From the NCBI GenBank assembly GCA_030674185.1, contig JAPXFY010000013.1, positions 45,322,464 through 45,334,963 on the forward strand: 12,500 nt of DNA, in the 5' to 3' direction. Below are positions 1 to 7,640 of this stretch, in pieces. Numbering within the stretch: the stretch's first letter is position 1; each line of letters begins with the position of its first letter. The position numbers were made by a program, and so were the translations under genes. Under the pieces are notes generated by a model. It did not search any database, was not told the origin of the DNA, and saw only the letters and a list, made by a program, of their open reading frames with translations. Origin of the DNA: Monoplex corrugatus (taxonomy: Eukaryota; Mollusca; Gastropoda; Littorinimorpha; Ranellidae).

Positions 1-209
1 ACACACTCTTCACACAATCTACACATATATACACACACTTATACACTCACACTCACACAGACACAGATACATACACACACATACCACATACACACACTCA
101 CTCGCTTACTAGGACACTCACACACATACAGATACACACACTTACACACACATAAACACATACACAAACACACTCTGTCTCTCTCTCTCTCTCTCTCTCA
201 CAAACTCTA

Positions 210-277
<68 letters not shown>

Positions 278-316
278 AAACAAATACACACACACACACA
301 CAAACATACACACACA
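1..316. repeat. CA-rich microsatellite with embedded CT tract
   Basis: Interrupted CA dinucleotides fill this stretch. The longest clean CA run lies at about 211-275, and a pure CT run sits at about 177-199. Imperfections such as ATACA and TCACA on the left indicate an older, mutated margin, and the clean right part suggests recent slippage growth. The open frame over this tract translates as alternating Cys-Val and has no gene character. The tract ends a few bases before a minus-strand splice-donor-like site, so it would be intron sequence if the neighbouring exon candidate is real. Confidence 0.95.
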
Positions 317-326
317 TGAGTCTCAC

Positions 327-472
327 CTTAGATGCTTAAAAGAAGACATAGGTACTCCAAGAGCTTCCAGTACTCCCAGTAAACTGTATTTACACCGTTC
401 CCCTCTCTGGAACTTAACTGGTACTCCTCCCAAGGCAACGAGACTGCGATATTTTGACACTTCTACAGTTGT
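327..472 (-). CDS. Candidate internal exon of an unrecognised protein
   Basis: On the minus strand an open frame with ordinary, non-repetitive composition runs down to about position 327. It then meets CTAAG|GTGAGACT, a strong match to the eukaryotic 5' splice site; the intron would start at 326. The in-frame stop lies just past the junction, as expected if it is intronic. The peptide includes LVALGGVPVKF, GERCKYSLLGVLEALGVP and, at the junction, SSFKHLR, with varied third-codon positions. The frame is closed upstream by a TAA at about 530. Possible acceptors are CTGTAG (exon start 462) and TTTGAAG (exon start 472); both are only fair, so the 5' boundary is uncertain. There is no ATG at the start, so it would be an internal exon. 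I do not recognise a family or domain. It could also be a fragment of a transposon-encoded protein or a chance frame of about 50 codons. No partner exon is visible in the window. Confidence 0.3.
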
Positions 473-529
473 CTTCAAACCATGAAGAATCACAGGCCCA
501 GAAATTATCCAAAGCACAATAGATAGTAG

Positions 530-1470
530 TTAACTGTTGGGAGCCCAAAATAATTCTTGCACTTTCGAAGGTCACATCTTTGTTGTCAAAAAATCATTGA
601 CATGTTAAACGTGTCGTTGACCATTTTGAGAGAGAAAATGTCGAGTTTTGTAATTTGCTCGTTGTCATGATTAAGAAGACATCTGCTTACACCAAGGCCT
701 TCGATTTCATATTGTTTCCATCAGGCTGTTCGGTTTTTATACAATTTTACTTCAACAAACTCAAGATGATAGATCTATCTGTAATGTAAATGAAATAAGT
801 TCAATACTTTTATCTAAGATTTTCAAGTTTTACTGTTTTACCTTATCAGAGCTAAGAATACATTCATGTTTCATATGCTAATTTGTATATAATTCACAAT
901 TTTTCACAACGAAAAGTATACTCACATCAAAATATGATAAGTTCTTTTGAGAAAAAAAAAACGAGTTCTAAATTTCAAGTTGTTCAAATCAAATCCACAT
1001 TCATATCAAAATTTGTTGTTGTTGTTGTTGTTTAGTGTTGTTTTATTTGTTTGTTTTTTTCAGACCGACTTTCATGTCCCAGATTTCAGTGTCATAAGCC
1101 AAGAAGGCACCCACATTAGAATTCTGCCGGATATTTCTGACAATTTTCCTCAGCTTTTTTTTCTGTTTACACTCCCACCATCATCTCAAATTATAACTGT
1201 CAAAAGAAAATAATTTGGGCGAGTGTGGGCTCGTTGAGTTCTGTCACAGATCTGACAATTACAAGGAAAAACCTGACACTGAAGCTGACAGTGTTAATGA
1301 CATGTCATGCACGCCAATTACAGTTTAATAACTGTGGCAATTTGCGGCATGTCAACTGCATCAGCAGTTATTCAAGGAAAAGAAAGGAAACAACAACGAC
1401 AACAATAAAAACCAAGCAACATCGATGAAATATTCGCAATCAAGGCCGTTGTTTATTCCCAATAGATCCC
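530..1470. other. AT-rich unique sequence, no supported gene
   Basis: This stretch is single-copy-looking and AT-rich. It includes a short GTT tract at about 1012-1032 and runs of T before position 1064. The sequence TTTTTTTCAG at 1055-1064 resembles a 3' splice site, and the following frame is open for about 49 codons (stop near 1211), but I see no protein character to back it. A perfect 12-bp palindrome ATGACATGTCAT lies at 1297-1308. An 8-bp inverted pair, AATAACTG (1327-1334) and CAGTTATT (1365-1372), lies nearby. No tRNA, promoter or coding domain is supportable. Confidence 0.6.
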
Positions 1471-1580
1471 CCCCCCCCCCTCCAAATAATTTTTTGACGT
1501 AAATAAAAGAAAAGAAAAGAAAAAAACAAACAAACAAACAAACAACAAACAAACAAACAAAACAAACAAACAAACAAACG
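1471..1580. repeat. Poly-C run followed by CAAA/AAAG tract
   Basis: A run of about ten C at about 1470-1480 is followed by an AAAAG-rich stretch (about 1504-1525) and then interrupted CAAA tetranucleotides to about 1579. The open minus-strand frames here are translations of this tract (Phe/Cys/Leu/Val-rich) and are not genes. Confidence 0.9.
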
Positions 1581-1704
1581 ATGATCGGCAGAAGCAGTAG
1601 AAATAATCAGTTCTAAAGTGTTTATAATTTTGTTTTGATACGTTGAAATAAATGTCCATTTAATACTTTTCCTGTTAATTTATATCACAACCCACAGTAG
1701 CGTT

Positions 1705-2475
1705 GAATAACCGGAAACACAAATCCCATTTGAAAATGATCTGTTGTGTAGTGACAGCGACGTCCCATGCCGTTCTTTGGTATAGAGATTTGCTTTATTG
1801 CGATAAACACTGTTTTGATTCTCAGTATATTTTTTTTTGTATTCCTCTTTGCATCAAACTAAATGACACCTAAAAATTGTTATTGTTATTTTTGTTTAAA
1901 GCCCAGCCGGCCGTGTAGAGCCATTTCAGGGCTACCTCAAAACTGAACGAAACACAAATCACACATCGTGTAATTGATTTATCATAGTAATAGCAGCGAG
2001 ATTCCGATAGTGTTTTGTTTAGTGCCTTCTATCATAGCGTTAGAAAGACTACAGCACAAGGTTTAATCCACAACACATTTTAATTCACTTAGCATCAAAT
2101 TAATTCCCTCCTTAAAACAGTACAGACAATCATACCTGAATGTAATTTGTTGTAGTAGCAGCGAGATTCATTCGTCGTCGATTCTTTGTTAAAATAAGTA
2201 AAAATATTACTATATAATGTTGAGGCCTTTAGCGTGTGATTACATCACAATACTCACATAACAGTTCTGAATAAACACACAAGCCACGCCTGAAAGTTAA
2301 TTAACTGTAGCAGTAACAGTAGTAGTAGTAGTAGTAGCGGCAGTAATCAGATAAAGACGCTGAGCTGGCGATAATGATGAGAAGAGATGGGGATCCAGTA
2401 CTAAATCCGACACAAAGCACTCCTGAAGACACTTTGTAGTGGTAACACGCATAGTAGTAGTAAATCGGGTGGACA
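1705..2475. repeat. Cryptic diverged tandem repeat, about five copies
   Basis: A shared block recurs at about 1715-1765, 1945-2005, 2120-2170, 2272-2320 and 2408-2455. The recurring order is an ACACAA-type start, then CCTGAA (clear in copies 3-5), then a TAATT-like stretch, then TGTAGTAGCAG. The clearest anchors are TAGCAGCGAG at 1991 and 2156, and TGTAGCAGTAACA (about 2306) against TGTAGTGGTAACA (about 2436). Spacings between anchors are roughly 237, 165, 150 and 130 bp, so the unit length has drifted. The last two copies also share a downstream part: CGCTGAGCTGGCGATAATGA at 2359 against CGCTGAACCGGCGATGATGA at 2476. This is by-eye homology in old sequence, and the period is not fixed. Confidence 0.45.
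1895..1950. mobile_element. Possible fragment of a dispersed repeat
   Basis: The block around AAGCCCAGCCGGCCGTGTAG and the following CATTTCAGGGCTACC stands out as GC-rich inside AT-rich DNA. It contains a short inverted pair, AGCCC (about 1901) and GGGCT (about 1929). It reminds me of a block seen in dispersed mollusc repeats, but I cannot name the family and no ends or target-site duplications are visible. Confidence 0.2.
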
Positions 2476-2523
2476 CGCTGAACCGGCGATGATGATGATG
2501 GTAATAATAATAATAATAATAAT
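2310..2523. repeat. GTA, GAT and AAT trinucleotide microsatellites
   Basis: GTA repeats occupy about 2318-2337, and a shorter set lies at 2453-2463. A GAT run at about 2488-2501 passes into AAT repeats at about 2502-2522. These produce the poly-Met and poly-Ile frames on either strand and are not coding. They sit inside the last copies of the diverged tandem repeat and probably arose from its TAGTAG and GATGAT seeds. Confidence 0.9.
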
Positions 2524-2717
2524 CACAGGAGATAAGAACCCAACAACTCTGAGCCTCGCTCGCCTGTCAAACACACTAACACACACACACAGTTACACAC
2601 GATGTCTTATTACTCCTGACAGAAAGCAAACGGCAGGCCACATGATTAGCGCGAGAGGGAACAGGACCGTAATCCCAACCTGACAATCCACAGGCGGAGA
2701 TTAGACAGCGCGATAAC
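2524..2717. other. Unique sequence, nothing recognised
   Basis: This is mixed-composition sequence with a short AC run (about 2579-2592) and a few CpG dinucleotides (GCGCGAG near 2650). I see no coding, RNA or mobile-element signature. Confidence 0.6.
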
Positions 2718-3000
2718 TTTCTCTCTCTCTCTTACCTTTCCTCTCTTTCTTTTTCTTTCTTTCTTTCTTTCTTTCTTTCTCTCTCTCTCGCTCTCTCTTT
2801 CCGTTTCTATCACACACCAACGCTCTTTCTCTCTCTGCTTCAATCGAACCTTTTCTCTTTCTCTTTCTCTCTCTCTGTTTTGTTTCTCCACTCTCTCTTT
2901 TTTTGTTTCTGTGGTTGTGCTCTCTCCCTCTCTCTCTCTGTGTCTCTCTGTCTCTGTCTCTGTCTGCCTGTCTGTCTGTCTGTCTCTCTCTCTCTGCGTC
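2718..3000. repeat. Pyrimidine-rich tract (CT, CTTT, CTGT)
   Basis: The top strand is nearly all C and T, with a CTTT block at about 2746-2778 and CTGT repeats at about 2961-2982. The corresponding purine-strand frame is a Glu/Arg/Lys-rich pseudo-protein with no gene character. The one-sided pyrimidine bias gives potential for triplex (H-DNA) formation. Confidence 0.9.
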
Positions 3001-3415
3001 TCTTTTTCACTCACTGCTCGTGTTCAGCTATCGGCGCCGCTGGCGGTAATCATGCCAGTTTCACTTGTCACCTCCAATCGCTTTCTATCAATCTGACTGT
3101 CTGTTTGCGCGCGTGCCTGCCTTGCCTTGCCTTGCCTTGCCTTGTCAGGCTTGGTGGTGGTTGTTGTTGTTGGTGGTGCCTCTGTCGATCTGTCAGTCAG
3201 TCAGTCAGCGGCCTGTATGTAGTAAGTCGTAGTGGTAGTAGTGTTAAAGCAAGTCGCGAGAAGCTATAAGCCTCAGCCCACAGAGAAGACAAAGAGAGAG
3301 AGAGAGAGCGAGAAAAAGTTGCTTTAGCAATACGCCGCGACGGGGACCGCCCGCCCCGCATCGCAAAAAGCTCGGCAAAAGTTTTTCAGGTCTGATTCCT
3401 CCCGACAGCTCGTCT
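3001..3415. other. Unique island with CpG-bearing segments and short repeats
   Basis: This island between two pyrimidine tracts has locally high GC and CpG: TCGGCGCCGCTGGCGG near 3031, GCGCGCGTGCC near 3107 and CGCCGCGACGG near 3332. It also holds a CCTTG pentamer array (about 3117-3143) and an AGTC tetramer array (about 3193-3208). A short GA run lies at about 3295-3310. A CpG cluster flanked by pyrimidine tracts could be promoter-like, but there is no initiator, TATA box or downstream frame to support that. Confidence 0.5.
3117..3143. repeat. CCTTG pentanucleotide array
   Basis: Five near-perfect tandem copies of a CCTTG/CTTGC pentamer end at TTGTCAGG. It is the only pentanucleotide microsatellite I see in the window. 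Confidence 0.85.
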
Positions 3416-4092
3416 TTCTTTCTCTACGACCTATACCCTCCCTCCCCCCTTCCTTTTCCCTCCCTCCCTCCCCCCTTTTCTCTTCTCTTCTCTTCACCCT
3501 CTATCCCAATCCCAAAACCTACCCGCCCGCCCGCCCGCCCCCTTTCTCTCCTTTTCTCTCTCTCTTTCTCTTTCTTTCTCTGTTTCTCTCTATCTCTCTC
3601 TTTCTCTATCTCTCTATCTTTTTCTCTTCCCCTCTCTTTCTCTATCTCTCTCTTTTTTTCTCTCTCTCTCTGTCTCTCTCTTTCTCTCCATCTCTATCTT
3701 TCTCTCTCTCTTTCTTTCTCTCCCTCTCTCTCTTTCTCTGTCTTTCTCTCTCTCTTTCTCTCCCTTCTCTCTTTCTCACCCTGTCTCTCTCTTTCTCTCC
3801 CTCCCTCTCTCTTTCTTTCTCTCTCTTTCTCTCTCTCTCTCCCCTCTCTCTCTCTCTCTCTTTCCCTCTCCCTCTCTCACTCTTTCTCCCCCTCTCTCTC
3901 TTTCTCTTTTTCTCTCCCCTCCTCTCTCTCTCCCTCCCTCTCTCTTTCTTTCTCCCTCAGTCTCTCCTTCTCTCTCTCTCTTTATCTCCCTCCTTCCTTC
4001 TCTCTCTCTTTACCTCCCTCTCTCTCTCTTCTTTCCTCCCCTCTCTCTTTTCTCTCTCTACCCCCTTTCTTCCTCCCACCTCTCCCCCCCCC
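3415..4092. repeat. Long polypyrimidine (CT/CTTT) tract, about 670 bp
   Basis: The top strand is almost exclusively C and T, with only scattered purines. It is made of CT, CTTT, CCCT and CTCTTT variants. A CCCG/CCGC run lies at about 3522-3540, and a C run closes the tract near 4084-4092. There is no fixed higher-order unit. Polypurine-polypyrimidine sequence of this length is known to adopt triplex structures and to stall replication. No gene overlaps it. Confidence 0.95.
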
Positions 4093-4440
4093 TAACCCAA
4101 ACCTCTTGTGGGTTCGCCCAGAGCGTTCAGCGAGGTGTGGAGAAAGTGGTAGAAAGTGTTAATCCAGCTAGCACTTCACACCCCCCTTAACCTCTGTCGA
4201 GCCTTCGTCGAGGGAGACCGGGGCCTCAGAAAACGTGTAAGACACAACTCAACCCATTCGTCGAAATTCTGCCAAATGTTGAAAGGGGGTGGGTGTGAAT
4301 GCTAGGGGCTTTAGGAGGAATTAGGACTTGGGGAAGGGGTGGGGGAGGGGAGGGCTGGGGATGTGTGGCTTTGTGGTGGGGGTGGTGATGGTGATGGTGG
4401 TGGGATGGAAGGAGTGTAGGGGTAATGGAAAAGTTTGATG
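4093..4440. other. Unique sequence passing into G-rich DNA
   Basis: The left part (to about 4265) is mixed sequence with small inverted repeats, for example AACCCA/TGGGTT at 4094-4114. The right part is strongly G-rich on the top strand, with GGTGATGGTGATGG near 4383-4402. The base skew flips here from pyrimidine-rich on the left to purine/GT-rich on the right. I see no gene. Confidence 0.6.
4330..4360 (+). other. Strong G-quadruplex motif
   Basis: Six G-runs occur in succession on the top strand: four, four, five, four, three and four G, separated by loops of only one or two bases (AA, T, A, A, CT). This far exceeds the usual requirement of four runs of three G with loops of up to seven bases. 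A parallel quadruplex is the structural prediction; whether it forms in vivo is unknown. Confidence 0.75.
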
Positions 4441-4446
4441 TGTGGG

Positions 4447-4493
<47 letters not shown>

Positions 4494-4562
4494 GAACAGT
4501 GTCGAACATTTATACAGATATAGACTAGGTGGGAATTTACGAGTAATTTTTACTTGCTCGTG
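4494..4562. repeat. Module copy 1 within GT array
   Basis: This copy begins AACAGTGTCGAAC and contains CATTTATACAGATATAGACT and ACGAGTAATTTTTACTTG. It is the most diverged of the three: it lacks the GGAATC segment of copies 2 and 3, and it also lacks their GCAATTTATGTGAAAA lead-in. Confidence 0.8.
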
Positions 4563-4615
4563 CGGTGTGTGTATGTGTGTGTGTGTGTGCGTGCGTGCGT
4601 GCACGCGTGTGTGCG

Positions 4616-4676
<61 letters not shown>

Positions 4677-4680
4677 AAAG

Positions 4681-4770
4681 GGTATAGAGCAATTTATGTG
4701 AAAAGTGTCGAACATTTATACAGCTATTGACTGGTTGGGTATTTGGAATCTACGAGTAGTTTTTATTTGT
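4681..4770. repeat. Module copy 2 within GT array
   Basis: This copy carries the lead-in AGAGCAATTTATGTGAAAAG, then GTCGAACATTTATACAGC (from 4707), ATTGACTGGTTGG, and TCTACGAGTAGTTTTTATTT. It is nearly identical to copy 3 over about 75 bp, so these two duplicated more recently than copy 1. Confidence 0.85.
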
Positions 4771-4782
4771 CGTATGTGTGTA

Positions 4783-4849
<67 letters not shown>

Positions 4850-4897
4850 TGCGTCGTGTACGTGCGTGCGTGCGCGCGCTCGCGTGTGTGTGTATGA

Positions 4898-4992
4898 GGT
4901 ATAGACATCGAGAGCAATTTATGTGAAAAGTGTCGAACATTTATACAGCTATTGACTGGTTGGTTATTTGGAATCTACGAGTAATTTTTAGG

Positions 4993-4994
<2 letters not shown>
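4898..4994. repeat. Module copy 3 within GT array
   Basis: This copy carries the same lead-in as copy 2 with a short insertion (ACATCGAG) after GGTATAG. It then has GTCGAACATTTATACAGC (from 4932), ATTGACTGGTTGG and TCTACGAGTAATTTTTAGGT. It passes directly into the longest pure GT run. Confidence 0.85.
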
Positions 4995-5061
<67 letters not shown>

Positions 5062-5062
5062 G

Positions 5063-5094
<32 letters not shown>

Positions 5095-5103
5095 ATACAC
5101 ATA

Positions 5104-5144
<41 letters not shown>

Positions 5145-5342
5145 TTGAGTGTGTGTGTGTGTGTATGAGCGTATGTGTGCATATGTGTGTCTTTGTGTGC
5201 GTGTGTGTTTGTGTGTGTGTGAGTGTGTGTGTATGTATGTGTGTTTGTGTGTGTGTGTGTGTGTGGTGGTGTGGTGTGTGTGTGTGTGCATCTAAAAAGC
5301 AGGAACTGAAATAGGGCTAATCAGGAGTCTTGCTTGGAGCTT

Positions 5343-5527
5343 CCAACCAACTAACCAGCCAACCAACCAACCAACCAACCAACCAACCAAACCAAACCAA
5401 ACCAACCAAACACCAACCATCCAACCAACCATCAACCAACCAACCAACCAACCAACCAACCAACACCAAACCAACCAACCAACCAACCAACCAACCAACC
5501 AACCAACCAACCAACCAACCAACCAAC
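5343..5527. repeat. AACC tetranucleotide microsatellite
   Basis: CCAA/AACC repeats run for about 185 bp with a few phase changes (AAACC, ACACC, CATCC). Translation gives QPTN or, on the other strand, VGWL repeats in several frames. That is a property of the tetramer and not a repeat protein. Confidence 0.95.
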
Positions 5528-5895
5528 AAGAAACAGACAGGCTTCAACACTAATCCCTGCTTTGAAGTACCCCGACAACTGCAGATGATAGCAATGATGA
5601 TGATGATGATGTTGTTTGTGCTGATGACGACGATGACGACGATGAAGCGAATTGTGTTTGTAAGTTGACTATATTTGACTATAACTCTTTGTTACTTGTC
5701 ACATCTGGTAACTTTCTTCTGCATCAAATGTATTTGCAACTTGTGACAAAACGCCTTCTCTGTTTAATCGATTTCTATGGAAAATGCTAACCCGTCCAAA
5801 CAACTTTCTTCAGAAAGAAAAATAGTTAAAAAAAAAAAGAATAGACTATTATTAGATACACATGATGTGAAACTACATATACAATTTACAAACAG
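5528..5895. other. Unique sequence with GAT/GAC tract
   Basis: A GAT run (about 5597-5611) and a GAC/GAT run (about 5622-5645) lie in otherwise unique, AT-rich sequence. In one plus-strand frame this reads as an Asp-rich segment and stays open to about 5790, but there is no start codon, splice signal or recognisable domain. I treat it as non-coding. Confidence 0.6.
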
Positions 5896-5903
5896 GACAC
5901 ACA

Positions 5904-5949
<46 letters not shown>

Positions 5950-5955
5950 CACGCA

Positions 5956-6034
<79 letters not shown>

Positions 6035-6066
6035 GCTCTAAATCAAAGAACGAACGAACGAACACA
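5896..6066. repeat. AC microsatellite with short GAAC tract
   Basis: AC repeats with GCAC and TACA interruptions fill about 5896-6034. A small GAAC array lies at about 6047-6064. These generate open frames on both strands that are not genes. Confidence 0.95.
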
Positions 6067-6300
6067 CCACACACATATTTTTATATGTAATGTTTTTGGA
6101 GTTTGTTCAAGAGGGAGTCATCGCACTTGGAAAGTTCCATATGCGCTCCAACTTAATCTATCAGCAATTGTCTGCAGACTCTCTGAGCCTGTATACACGA
6201 AACCCTTCACGCTGCCAAGGTCTTGAAATAGGAATGGAACGAAAGGGCGGAATGACAGAACTATGAAAATGGGAGGCGAACAGGTCAGTTTTTAATGTTG
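6067..6300. other. Unique sequence, nothing recognised
   Basis: This is mixed composition without repeats. It lies downstream of the SINE-like head in that element's orientation (minus strand) and could hold its body, but I see no poly-A, no simple-repeat tail and no target duplication to fix an end. Confidence 0.5.
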
Positions 6301-6386
6301 TGGGCTGGGATTGAACCCGTGAGGGTCCCAATGTCAGAGGGTTTCTGACTTGATCGGGATCAGTCAATTGACCAGGTAGTAATGCA
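6301..6386 (-). mobile_element. Degenerate tRNA-derived SINE head
   Basis: Read on the minus strand, GGGTTCAATCCC (6307-6318) matches the RNA polymerase III B box. TGGTCAATTG (6365-6374) resembles an A box about 46 bases upstream, which is suitable tRNA-type spacing. Between them are GATCAAGTCAGAAACCC and TTGGGACCCTCACG, which I associate with tRNA-derived SINE heads. The T-stem pairs imperfectly and no cloverleaf can be folded, so this is not a functional tRNA gene. The element directly abuts the minisatellite to its right. The family name is unknown. Confidence 0.45.
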
Positions 6387-6404
6387 GATGCATTGAGTCT
6401 GTCC

Positions 6405-7640
6405 TACATCATAGTTTTTGGATAAGGTTCAGTATTCAGACATAGTGCATCTTAGATTTTGGATAAGGTCAGTGTTTAGACATAGTGCCATCTAGTTTTT
6501 GGTAGGTTCAGGTTTAGACATAGTGCCATCTATAGTTTTTGGTAGGTAGTGTTTCAGACATAGTGCCATCATCAGTGTTTAGGTAGGCGTTTCAGACATA
6601 GTACCATCTTAGTTTTTCGGGATAGTTTCAACAAGTGCCATCTAAGTTTTTGGATAAGTGTTCCAGACATAGTGCCATCTTAGGGTTTTCAGACAAGGCT
6701 CGGTGTTTCAAACATAGTGCCATCTTAGGTTTTGGATAAGGCTCGTGTCCAGACATAGTGCCATCTTAGGTTTTGGATAAGGCTCAGTGTTCAAACATAG
6801 TGCCATCATAGTTTTTGGATAAGGCTCAGTGTTCAGACATAATGCCATCTAGGTTTTTTGGGTAAGGCTCAGTGTTCAGACATAGTGCCATCCTTAGTTT
6901 TTGGATATCGTGTTCAGACATAGTGCCATCTTAGGTTTTTGGTAGGCTCGTGTTCAGACAGTAGTGCCATCTTAGTTTTTGGATAAGGCTCAGTGTTCAG
7001 ACATAGAGCCATCATAGTTTTAGATAAGGCTCAGTGTTCAAACATAGTGCCATCATAGTTTTTAGATAAGCTCAGTGTTCAGACATAGATGCCATCATAG
7101 TTTTAGATAAGGCTCAGTGTTCAGACATAGTGCCATCATAGTTTTTGATAAGGCTCGTGTTCAGACATAGTGTCCACTATAGTTTTTTAGATAATTATGT
7201 TCAGACATAGGCCATCTAGTTTTTAGTTGAGGCTCAGTGTTCAGACAGAGTGCCATCATAGTTTTTAGATAAGGCTCAGTGTTCAGACATAGTGCCACCT
7301 TAGTTTTTTGGGTAATCTCATGTTCAGACATAGTGCCATCTTAGCTTTTGGATTGAGCTCATGGTTCTTAATTGAAGACAGACTAGTGCCTCTTATTTTT
7401 TGGATAAGTCTCAGTGTTCAGAATAGTGCCATCTTAGTTTTTAGATAAGGTTCGGTGTTCAGTGCCATCTTAGCTTTTGGATAAGGTCAGTGTTCAGACA
7501 TAGTGCATCTTAGCTTTTGGATACGTCTCAGTTTTCAGACATGGTGCCATCTTAGTTTTTAGATAAGGTTAGGTGTTTAGACAGTGCCATCTATCTTATT
7601 TCTGGATAAGATGCAATGTTCAGACATAATGGCAGACTTA
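6405..7640. repeat. Minisatellite, about 30 copies of a 41-42 bp unit
   Basis: The core CAGACATAGTGCCATC recurs about 30 times. It is followed by TTAG or ATAG, a run of T, GGATAAGG or AGATAAGG, and CTCAGTGTT. Central copies are spaced 40-42 bp; copies at the left end are shorter (34-40 bp). Divergence is mostly single-base insertions and deletions, with fewer substitutions, and a few copies have larger changes (near 7350-7390 an insertion containing TTAATTGAAG). There is no spacer between copies, so it is not CRISPR-like. No long frame spans it, because the indels break every frame. Function unknown. Confidence 0.95.

Larger units (their letters stand above)
4441..5290. repeat. Compound GT microsatellite array with interspersed modules
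   Basis: Long GT runs occupy about 4447-4491, 4566-4676, 4775-4848 and 4994-5290, each with internal variants such as GTGC, GTAT and GTTT. They are separated by three copies of a non-repetitive module listed separately, giving a larger unit of about 206 and 225 bp. The final GT field (after 5060) carries an inverted spot, GTATACAC near 5093, and is not followed by a further module. Alternating GT sequence can adopt Z-DNA. The Cys-Val and His-Thr frames here are artefacts of the repeat. Confidence 0.9.

Noticed and set aside
1064..1213. Plus-strand exon after TTTTTTTCAG
   Set aside because: The acceptor-like signal lies in a generally T-rich stretch. The 49-codon frame has no recognisable features, ends in a stop, and faces the opposite strand to the better exon candidate.
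4311..5314. Several open frames of 60-130 codons over the GT field
   Set aside because: They are Cys-Val or His-Thr translations of GT/AC repeats, open on both strands in several frames at once.
5292..5668. Frames encoding VGWL or QPTN repeats
   Set aside because: A 4-bp repeat gives the same 4-residue motif in all frames of a strand. There are no flanking protein domains and no start context.
5566..5792. Asp-rich open frame through the GAT/GAC tract
   Set aside because: No start codon or splice sites. The acidic run is simply the trinucleotide repeat, and the rest is AT-rich chance frame.
6301..6386. Intact tRNA gene on the minus strand
   Set aside because: Box A and box B are present, but the T-stem has mismatches and no acceptor or anticodon stems fold. 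A degenerate SINE head fits better.
6405..7640. Regular 42-bp periodicity suggestive of a CRISPR array
   Set aside because: The whole unit repeats, with no variable spacers. Units are indel-ridden, and the context is eukaryotic.
6405..7640. TTAGG and TTAGGG words resembling telomeric repeat
   Set aside because: They occur once per 42-bp unit at a variable junction and never in tandem.
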